Below, in pieces: positions 57,383 through 64,000 of a stretch of DNA of 64,000 bases; the stretch's first letter is position 1, and every line of letters starts with the position of its first letter. Under the pieces are notes generated by a model. That model had not been told where the DNA came from. It worked only from the letters and a program-made list of their open reading frames with translations, and searched no databases. The stretch is from Melastoma dodecandrum (Eukaryota; Streptophyta; Magnoliopsida; Myrtales; Melastomataceae): contig JARUPY010000289.1 of the NCBI GenBank assembly GCA_029817715.1, forward strand, positions 248,001-312,000, in the 5' to 3' direction. The position numbers and the translations under genes are program-made.

Positions 57383-58809
57383 ATGCGCCAAAAATTGTTC
57401 GCCGGCCCGAAGATCCGTCACCTCCGTGAGGACGCCGGGCTCAAACCAACTGAGCTTTGCCGAGCGGATCGGCATTTCTGCGAGCTACCTCAACCAGATC
57501 GAGAACAACCAGCGGCCCCTGACCGCGCAGGTCATGATGGCCCTGGCCCAGACGTTCTCCATCGACGTCGGCGGCTTCGCCCAGGACGAGAGCGACCGCA
57601 TGCTGAGCGACCTGCGCGAGGCGCTGGCGGATCCCGTCTTCGCCGGCATCGTGCCCAACACGCAGAACCTCAAGACGATCGTCGCCAGCGCGCCGTGGTT
57701 CGCGCACGCGTTCCTCAGCCTGCACCTGGCCTTCCGCCGCACCGGCGAACGGCTCCACGCGCTCGACGAGAGCTATGCCAACGGGCAGGAGCGGCCGGCC
57801 GGCGTCCTCCAGCCCTACGAGCAGGTTCGCGACTTCCTGCACTACCGCAGCAAACTATTTCGATCACCTCGACGAGGCCGCCGAGGAGCTCGCCGAGCAC
57901 ACGTTCGGCTCGGTGGCGGCGCGGCCCGACACGATGGCGAGCTAACCTGTTCAAGAATCACGCGATCCGCATCGAGTTTCGCGCCGTCGAGTCGAGCTCG
58001 CGCTTTCGTGCGCCAGCTTGACCGCAAGGCCAAGGTCCTGTGGCTGCGCGAGGGCATCGATCCTTCGTCGGCGACCTTCCTGATGGCGCAGCAAATCTGC
58101 CTACTCGAGCAGGCCGACGAGATCGAGGCCGTGGTCGGCTCGGCCGCCTTCCGCTCGGAAGACGCGGGGGCGATCACCCGCCTGGCACTGGCGAACTATT
58201 TCGCCGGCGCCGTGCTGATGCCCTACGAGCGCTTCCTCGAGGCCGCAAGGAAGACGCGCTACGACGCCGAACGGCTTTGCTTCATGTTCGGCACCTCGTT
58301 CGAGCAGGTCGGGCCATCGCTTCTCGACCCTGCAGAAGCCCGGCGCCAAGGGCGTGCCGTTCTACTTCGTGCGCTTCGACCGCGCGGGCAACATCATCAA
58401 GCGCCACTCCTCGACGCGCTTCCAGTTCGCGCGCTTCGGCGGCACGTGCCCGTTGTGGAAACGTGCACGAGGCGTTCGAGGCGGGCGGACGCACCCTCGT
58501 GCAGATCGCCGAAATGCCCGACGGGGTGCGCTATCTCTGCGTGGCGCGCGCGGTCACCAAGTCGGGCGGCAGCCATCTCGCGCCGCCGCGTCACTATGCG
58601 CTCGGCATCGGCTGCGAGGTGACGCATGCGCGCGACGTGGTCTACGCCGACCAGCTCGACCTGAAGACCGCGCCGGTGACGCCGATCGGCGTGAGCTGCC
58701 GCATGTGCGAGCGCCACGAGTGCCTGCAACGCGCTGCACCGCCGGCCGACCGCGCGCTGCTGGTCGAACCCGGACCGGCGGGGATTTCGTGCCGTACCGG
58801 TTCGCTTGA
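57383..58809 (+). CDS. ScfR/RamB-like XRE regulator with IrrE-like and DUF2083 domains (about six frameshifts)
   Basis: About 475 residues. [20 protein letters not shown] and, after a break near 57440, [20 protein letters not shown] form the XRE helix-turn-helix. The middle ([40 protein letters not shown]) is the degenerate IrrE/M78-like domain. The C-terminal DUF2083 includes [18 protein letters not shown]. Other breaks are near 57855, 57945, 58000, 58320, 58460 and 58780. Such regulators respond to short-chain acyl-CoA and control propionate, acetate or glyoxylate genes. No such gene is next to it here. Confidence 0.8.
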
Positions 58810-58816
58810 TTTAGGT

Positions 58817-59158
58817 TCAAACGATCCCGAGGAAGACCGCCAAGGCTCGATTCACCCTCAGCATCAAAGCCTCGTCTGCTCTTCCGATGCCGACGCCGAT
58901 TTTGCCGACAGCGACGACGGTTATCTTGTCGATCGCGATCTGCGAGGGCTGCCGCAAGCCGTTCTCTTCTGTCGGCGCCACGTCCAACCTTAGTTGACCG
59001 GTCTCCGGAAGGACCGAGGTCGTAAGGGGGCATACGACGAGTGAATGCAGCGGTTCGAAAAGATCGCCTTGAACAACAAGAGCGGGACGCGGCTTACCGT
59101 AATCGCCTGGCGTGACGACCGTTACGAATTGACCGCGATGAGTCAGCGCTCCGGCCAT
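58817..59158 (-). CDS. mazF: MazF/PemK-family mRNA interferase toxin
   Basis: 113 residues, intact. The family start HRGQFVTVVTPGDYGKPRPA with the conserved Arg-Gly and Lys-Pro-Arg-Pro elements, then VVCPLTTSV and the later SQIAIDKITVVAVGKIG with the Asp-Lys element, are all present. Members cleave RNA at short motifs; this one's target is unknown. The ATG lies 16 bases inside the MazE gene, giving tight translational coupling. It is convergent with the ScfR-like gene, seven bases from its stop. Confidence 0.88.
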   Translation of the reverse strand: MAGALTHRGQFVTVVTPGDYGKPRPALVVQGDLFEPLHSLVVCPLTTSVLPETGQLRLDVAPTEENGLRQPSQIAIDKITVVAVGKIGVGIGRADEALMLRVNRALAVFLGIV

Positions 59159-59331
59159 TCGTAGACGCTCTCCACGAATTGCATGAGCTCGTCGTTGGCG
59201 GCATCCGCGTCAGCGACCGCTTGAGCTTGCTTCCGGCACATTTCCGCAAATTCGGGAGAACGCGTGTCCGGCACCCATATCTGCACCGGCCGCAGCCCCG
59301 CCGCCCGCATGCGATCACGATATCGCGTCAT
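59143..59331 (-). CDS. mazE: MazE-type antitoxin, DUF3018
   Basis: 62 residues from an ATG at 59329-59331; a longer start at 59412 would add 27 residues. RYRDRMRAAGLRPVQIWVPD and the helix SPEFAEMCRKQAQAVADADA match DUF3018, the antitoxin half of alphaproteobacterial MazEF modules. A short acidic tail (DELMQFVESVYEWPE) would bind the toxin. Intact, overlapping mazF by 16 bases. Confidence 0.82.
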   Translation of the reverse strand: MTRYRDRMRAAGLRPVQIWVPDTRSPEFAEMCRKQAQAVADADAANDELMQFVESVYEWPER

Positions 59332-59433
59332 GCGGCTTGAGGCATCGATTGAGGTGTTAGAAGTACGCGGCAAGCCCAACCATCCAAGGATGTAACATGT
59401 TACATCCTCCAACGCTTGGTGTCGAGCTATCTC

Positions 59434-61029
59434 TTACCGCACCGGGCTCACGAACGGCACATATTTGAACAGCCACGTCTCCGTCAGCGGCTTGCCCTGG
59501 TAGGCGAGGTGGCAGCGCACCTCGACCGGGTCGGTGCCTTTCGGGTCGAGATCGAACTGCGTGCGCCACAGGTCGACCGCGCCGTCGGGCGAGGGCTCGG
59601 TGATGATATGCGAGAACGTGCCGCGCGAGGCCCAGAGCACCGCCTCGGGCTTCGCGTCGTCCTCGAGCAGGGTCTGGAACGGCCCTTTGAACTCGACCAT
59701 GATCTTGCGCAGCACCGTCGAGCGCGGCGCGCCCTGGATGTCGCCGGCGCCGAGCGAGGTGGCGACGCAGATCGCGAGGTCGCCGGGAAACGGGTCGGTG
59801 TGTCGCGCCACAGCAGCTTGTAGCGGAAGTCCAGCACCTGGCCCGCCTGGTTCGGCGCGTCCGGCACCCACATGGCGATGATGTTGTCGTAGATCTCGTT
59901 GTCCGTTGAAATCTCGACGAGCTGGACCGAGCCCTTGCCCCACCCGGATGCCGGTTCCACCCAGGCGCAGGGCCGGCGCTCGTAGAACACCGCGTCGAGG
60001 TAATGGTCGTAGTTCTTGTCACGCTGCATCAGCCCGAAGCCGCGCGGGCTGTCGTCGTGGAAGACGGAGATGTCGAGCTTGGCCGGATCGTTGAGCGGTC
60101 GCCAGAGGCGCTCGCCCTGGCCGGTCCACATGGCGAGGCCGTCGGAATCGTGGACCTCTGGCCGCCAATCGGTGGCGGCGCCCTTCACGGTCTCGGAGTA
60201 CCAGTACATCGATGTCATCGGCGAGAGGCCGAGCCGCTCGATTGGCTTGCGGATGTGCAGCTGGCAGGTGATGTCCATCGTGGTCGCGCGGAAGCGGTGC
60301 AGGACGAACCGATAGGCGCCGCACAGGCTCGGCCCGTCGAGCAGCGCGTAGACGAGCACGGGGTCGTCGTCGTTCGGCCCCTCGCCGATCCAGAAATGGG
60401 TGAAGTCGGGAAACTCCTCGGGGATCGCGATCCCCGAGTTCTGCGCGATGCCGCGCGCCGAGAGCCCGAACTGGTTGGCTTCGCCGACCGCGCGGAAATA
60501 GGAGGCGCCGATGAAGCGCGCCCAGCCCTCGTGGCCGCGCAAGCCGGCGTGATCGTAAGCTTGCCCCATCTCGAAGCCGGCGAACGGCGCCGGCGTCTCC
60601 GGGAGCTGCGACAAACAGCCCGCCCGGCGGCGAATGGAAATATTCGGCGCGAAACAGCACCTCGCGGGCCGTGTCGCCGGCGAGAGCGAACATGCGTACG
60701 GACTTGGGAAACAGCTGGCCCACCGAAAGGAAGCTGATCGGGTAGGCGCCGCGCCCATCGCCGTAGAGCGCGTAGTCGGGATCCGGGATGATGTGCTTGG
60801 CGGTATCGAAGTTCATCTTCTTGACGATGTCGGGTGCCGGCATCGGCGGCGGCACGTACGGCTTGGCGGCCAGATCGGCGACCATCCCCTTCAGCCTGTC
60901 GAAGTCGAAGGGCTCGGCCGGCCCGAAGCTGAGCTTCGATGGCGCGTCGGCGGCGTGCGCGCACGCGGGCAACATCGATCCGGCCTGGACGGCGGCGGCA
61001 ATCTTCAGAAGAGTACGTCGCGAAAGCAT
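59434..61029 (-). CDS. opgD: Periplasmic glucan biosynthesis protein, MdoG/OpgD type, Tat-exported (two frameshifts)
   Basis: About 531 residues. A twin-arginine signal (LSRRTLLKIAAAVQAGSMLP) points to Tat export and so to OpgD rather than OpgG. The mature protein begins PFDFDRLKGMVADLAAKPYV. After a break near 60610 come GMQAYDHAG-like FEMGQAYDHAGLRGHEGWAR, GASYFRAVGEANQFGLSARG and LTSMYWYSETVKG-type segments, then FGLMQRDKNYDHYLDAVF and PSGWGKGSVQLVEI-type ends. A second break near 59808 leads to VATSLGAGDIQGAP and the stop at 59434. It works in making osmoregulated periplasmic (cyclic or linear) glucans. No OpgH glucosyltransferase is visible. Confidence 0.88.
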
Positions 61030-61145
61030 GGACCTCGCCGGCTTCGAGCCGCTTGCAAAGGTTGGACATCCCTTGCGGGAAGCCTTGGGCAGGGCGTGTT
61101 CGAAGGCACAACGCTAAAGCCGCTTAACGAAACCCGAGATGAACG

Positions 61146-61706
61146 ATGGCCGATCGCATGCGTGAGGGAGAGGAACATCTCCTTGTGATCGGCGGCGCTC
61201 GCTCGGGCAAGAGCGCCTTCGCGCAGGCCACCGTCGAGACGCGCGCGGCGCGGGACGGGCTCGAGCGCGTCTTCGTCGCCACGGCCGAGGCTTGGGATGC
61301 GGAGATGGCCGCGCGCATTGCCGCGCATGTCGCCGCGCGCGACGCGGGCTGGCGGACGATCGAGGCGCCGCTCGATCTCGCCGCCGCCGTGCGCACGCAT
61401 GCCGGTCGCGACCGCATCCTGCTGGTCGACTGCCTGACCTTGTGGCTCTCGAATCGCCTGCTGCGCGGCGACGATGTCGAGGCGGCGGCGGCCGATCTCG
61501 TCGCCAGCCTCGGCGCGGCGGCGGGACGGATTGTCATGGTCTCGAACGAGGTCGGCTTCGGGATCGTGCCGGAGAACGCGCTCGCCCGGCGCTTCCGCGA
61601 CGCGCAAGGGCGCCTCAATCAGCAGGTCGCCGCCGCATGCGGCGCCGTCGTGCTGATCGCCGCCGGCTTGCCGCTCGTGCTGAAGGGTACGCTGCCGGAG
61701 CGTTGA
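61146..61706 (+). CDS. cobU: Bifunctional adenosylcobinamide kinase / adenosylcobinamide-phosphate guanylyltransferase
   Basis: Cobalamin-assembly enzyme (CobU/CobP), 186 residues, intact. The P-loop IGGARSGKSAFAQA, VFVATAEAWDAEMAARIAAH with the guanylylated-His region (HVAARD), LLVDCLTLWLSN and VMVSNEVGFGIVPENALARR are the family signatures. It is divergent from the glucan gene. No cobalamin riboswitch or other cob gene is seen nearby. B12 supply fits the presence of the B12-dependent radical SAM protein at 22.6 kb. Confidence 0.93.
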   Translation: MADRMREGEEHLLVIGGARSGKSAFAQATVETRAARDGLERVFVATAEAWDAEMAARIAAHVAARDAGWRTIEAPLDLAAAVRTHAGRDRILLVDCLTLWLSNRLLRGDDVEAAAADLVASLGAAAGRIVMVSNEVGFGIVPENALARRFRDAQGRLNQQVAAACGAVVLIAAGLPLVLKGTLPER

Positions 61707-61732
61707 TCACAGTGTCCCGTCCGACGTCCGGC

Positions 61733-61954
61733 TCAATCCTCGTCCCAGCAATCTCCGGGCAGAATGCGCACGGCTTGATCACGGCGTGCCTGACATTCGT
61801 CCGTTGCCACGGAATGACCATCCTGCATGAAGGCGCAGACAAGCGTCTTGTCGGAGCAGACGTCAACCGAGCGCCCCTGCTGAAGGGGCTCGTCCGCCAG
61901 CGCCGGCCCCATGAAAGCCGCGAGAAGAAAGGGAAGCGGGAGGAGAAGCTTCAT
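61733..61954 (-). CDS. Small secreted cysteine-containing hypothetical protein
   Basis: 73 residues from the ATG at 61952-61954, with AGGAG just upstream of it; a longer start at 61975 is possible. A signal peptide (LLLPLPFLLAAFMGPALA) leaves about 55 residues with four cysteines (DVCSDKTLVCAF, ATDECQA, GDCWDED), so probably two disulphides in the periplasm. The family is not recognised. It is convergent with cobU. Confidence 0.55.
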   Translation of the reverse strand: MKLLLPLPFLLAAFMGPALADEPLQQGRSVDVCSDKTLVCAFMQDGHSVATDECQARRDQAVRILPGDCWDED

Positions 61955-62005
61955 CGGAACGCCCTGCATCGTCACAGGGGTTAAGCAATTCCCGCGCCGA
62001 AACGC

Positions 62006-63982
62006 TCAGATCGACCAGTCGAGTAGATCGTCGAAACGGTCGATGAAGCCCCGCGAGACCAGCGCCGCGATCACTTTCGATGCCGACTGCTCGACCGTCT
62101 CGTCGTTGCGCCCGACGATCACTTCGGGCGCCTCTGGCGGCTCGTAGGCCTGGTCGACGCCGGTGAAATCCTTGATCTCTCCAGCAAGGGCGCGGCGGTA
62201 GAGCCCCTTCACGTCGCGCTTGATGCAGGCCTCGAGGGGCGCGTCGACGAAGATCTCGACGAATTCGCCGACCGGCAGGGTGGCACGTGCCATCTCGCGC
62301 TCGACGCGGAACGGCGAGATGAACGAGCAGAGCACGATGAGCCCGGCATCCGCCATCAGCCGCGCGACCTCGGCGACGCGGCGGATGTTCTCAAGCCGGT
62401 CGTGCTGCGAGAAACCGAGATCCTTGTTGAGGCCGTGCCGAATGTTGTCGCCGTCGAGCATCAGCGTGTGCACGCCCGATGCGTTCAGCTTCGCCTCGAC
62501 CATGTCGGCGACGGTCGACTTGCCGGAGCCCGACAATCCCGTGAACCAGAGCACGCCCGGGCGCTGATGCTTGAGGCGGGCGCGATCGGTCCGGCTCACC
62601 GCATATTTCTGCTTGAAGACGTTGGTGGCGCGGCGCAGCCCTTCGGCGACCATGCCGGCTGCGACCGTCTGGTTCGTCTCGCGGTCGATCAGGATGAAGG
62701 CGCCCAATGTCGGGCTCTCGCCATACGGATCGAAGGCGATCGGCGCCGTCGTCGCGATCGAGGCCAGCCCGACTTCGTTCAGGCGCAGTGTCGCCGCCTC
62801 GTCCTGCGAAAACGTATTGATGTCGAGGCGATAGGCGAGCGCGCTGACGGTGGCGGGCACGGTGCGCGTCGCGAGCTTCAAGAAATAAGAGCGGCCGAAC
62901 CGCAGCGGCTGGTCGCTCATCCAGATCAGATTCGCGGCGAACGACTCGCCGACCTGCGGCCGCGCGTTGGGGGCGGCCAGCACGTCGCCGCGCGCGATGT
63001 CGATCTCGTCCGCCAGGGTCAGCGTCACGGCGGCGCCGGCCTCGGCGAACGGCAAGTCTCCGTCGGCAGTCACGATGCGCGCGACCTTCGAGATGCGCCC
63101 GGAGCTGGCGACGACGACCTCGTCGCCAGGGGCGATGCGCCCCGCCGCGATCGTCCCGGCGAAGCCGCGGAAATCGAGGTTCGGCCGCATGATCGCCTGC
63201 ACCGGCATGCGGAACGGGCGCTCGGCCCGCACATCGATGATGTCGACCTGCTCCAGATGCTCGACGAGGGTCGGCCCCGTGTACCACGAGGTCCGGGGGC
63301 TCTTCACCGAAAGGTTGTCACCGACGAGCGCGGAGAGCGGGATCGCGGTGACGTCCTCGAACCCCAGCTTCTCGGCGAAGCGATAAAAGTCCGCGACGAT
63401 GCCGTCGAACACCTCCTCGTCGTAGTCGACGAGGTCGATCTTGTTGACCGCCAGCACCACGTGCTTGATGCCGAGCAGCGACACGATCAGCGAGTGGCGG
63501 CGCGTCTGCGGCAGCAGGCCCTTGCGCGCGTCGACGAGCAGGATGGCGAGCTCGGCGTTGGAGGCGCCGGTCGCCATGTTGCGGGTGTATTGTTCGTGCC
63601 CGGGCGTGTCGGCGACGATGAACGAGCGCCTCGGCGTCTTGAAATAGCGGTAGGCGACGTCGATGGTGATGCCCTGCTCGCGCTCGGCCTCGAGCCCGTC
63701 GACCAGCAGGGCGAAGTCGATGTCGTCGCCCACCGTGCCGTGCTTCTTCGAGTCGCGCTCGAGGGCGGAGAGCTGGTCGTCGAAGATGGACTTCTGCTCG
63801 TAGAGCAGGCGGCCGATCAGCGTGGACTTGCCGTCGTCGACCGAGCCGCAGGTGATGAAGCGCAACGTCGGGCGGGCAGGCGTCGCCCCGGCTGGGGCTG
63901 CTTCGGTCGCTTCGAGGATGGTCTCGTCGAGCGGCATCATCGCGTCGGCCGGCACAGGCTCGCGACGGGCGGGCTTGGGCAT
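62006..63982 (-). CDS. cysNC: Bifunctional sulfate adenylyltransferase subunit 1 / APS kinase (CysNC, NodQ type)
   Basis: Sulfate activation enzyme, 658 residues, intact. The N-terminal GTPase half shows [35 protein letters not shown] and [15 protein letters not shown], and works with CysD to make APS. The C-terminal APS kinase domain begins near residue 450: [20 protein letters not shown] (P-loop), [17 protein letters not shown] and [15 protein letters not shown]; it phosphorylates APS to PAPS. The ATG at 63980-63982 overlaps the cysD stop (TGATG), so the two are translationally coupled. Supplies sulfite for cysteine or PAPS for sulfation. Confidence 0.95.
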   Translation of the reverse strand: MPKPARREPVPADAMMPLDETILEATEAAPAGATPARPTLRFITCGSVDDGKSTLIGRLLYEQKSIFDDQLSALERDSKKHGTVGDDIDFALLVDGLEAEREQGITIDVAYRYFKTPRRSFIVADTPGHEQYTRNMATGASNAELAILLVDARKGLLPQTRRHSLIVSLLGIKHVVLAVNKIDLVDYDEEVFDGIVADFYRFAEKLGFEDVTAIPLSALVGDNLSVKSPRTSWYTGPTLVEHLEQVDIIDVRAERPFRMPVQAIMRPNLDFRGFAGTIAAGRIAPGDEVVVASSGRISKVARIVTADGDLPFAEAGAAVTLTLADEIDIARGDVLAAPNARPQVGESFAANLIWMSDQPLRFGRSYFLKLATRTVPATVSALAYRLDINTFSQDEAATLRLNEVGLASIATTAPIAFDPYGESPTLGAFILIDRETNQTVAAGMVAEGLRRATNVFKQKYAVSRTDRARLKHQRPGVLWFTGLSGSGKSTVADMVEAKLNASGVHTLMLDGDNIRHGLNKDLGFSQHDRLENIRRVAEVARLMADAGLIVLCSFISPFRVEREMARATLPVGEFVEIFVDAPLEACIKRDVKGLYRRALAGEIKDFTGVDQAYEPPEAPEVIVGRNDETVEQSASKVIAALVSRGFIDRFDDLLDWSI

Positions 63983-64000
63983 CAGAAATACCCCTCGCGC
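63982..64000 (-). CDS. cysD: Sulfate adenylyltransferase subunit 2 (3' end only)
   Basis: The last five codons, REGYF, and a stop at 63982-63984 directly before cysNC. REGYF is the conserved C-terminus of CysD and the TGATG junction is usual, so I accept it despite the short piece. Confidence 0.7.

Noticed and set aside
61030..61145. Cobalamin riboswitch before cobU
   Set aside because: The gap is only 116 bases, and I could not find the B12-box or the expected stems.
1..64000. tRNA and rRNA genes
   Set aside because: I looked for TpsiC-arm-like strings and rRNA-like blocks and found none that could fold into a tRNA.

Overview
The window is GC-rich chromosomal DNA of an alphaproteobacterium, most likely of the order Hyphomicrobiales. 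The signs are a prmC gene followed by a DUF4167 protein, a fused CysN-CysC, a TauE/DUF1634 pair, a B12-dependent radical SAM protein resembling hopanoid methylases, a ScfR/DUF2083 regulator and REP-like intergenic palindromes. I saw no rRNA, tRNA, CRISPR array, insertion sequence or phage.

The dominant technical feature is broken reading frames. About half of the roughly 70 genes are split by small indels, mostly single extra bases, while both halves keep normal family sequence. Broken genes include ones that are essential or nearly so (tsaD, uppP, clpB). I read this mainly as consensus error in an unpolished assembly. Each such gene is given as one feature spanning its frames, with approximate break points.

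Layout. 1-5.3 kb: end of a response regulator, ammonium channel, Phd/VapC module, membrane protein, cupin, CbpA/CbpM chaperone pair. 5.4-13.9 kb: lactate-type oxidase, YdeI-like protein, TauE/DUF1634 exporter, release factor 3, a membrane-anchored catalase-type peroxidase with cytochrome b561, TMEM175-like channel. 14-25.7 kb: a cell-envelope block with GDP-mannose synthesis (ManC), two sister methyltransferase-like proteins, a secreted protein with RNase T2, an amine-oxidase/UDP-galactopyranose-mutase-like flavoprotein, GtrA, a large membrane protein, the B12 radical SAM protein and a lipoprotein of the penicillin-binding-protein-activator type. 25.7-33.2 kb: a secreted protein with two DTG motifs, tsaD, uppP, MFS permease, endonuclease VIII, TetR and aldo/keto reductase. 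33.3-45.5 kb: clpB, a third sister methyltransferase, glycogen debranching enzyme, DUF4167, prmC, VapBC with a coupled extra gene, htpG. 45.6-64 kb: a small HEPN-like operon, a split chromate transporter, phospholipase D, a haem-type sensor coupled to an MscS channel, a Rieske/FAD oxidoreductase, an overlapping ArsR/SRPBCC/VOC operon, PadR, an atypical LuxR regulator divergent from a ScfR-like regulator, MazEF, periplasmic glucan protein, CobU and CysNC, with the last codons of CysD at the edge.

The most interesting items are the three sister methyltransferases, the HEPN-like two-gene operon, the gene coupled behind VapBC, the sensor-MscS pair, the double-DTG protein, the degenerate receiver regulator facing a ScfR-like gene with three TTGCAA boxes, and several families of intergenic inverted repeats.
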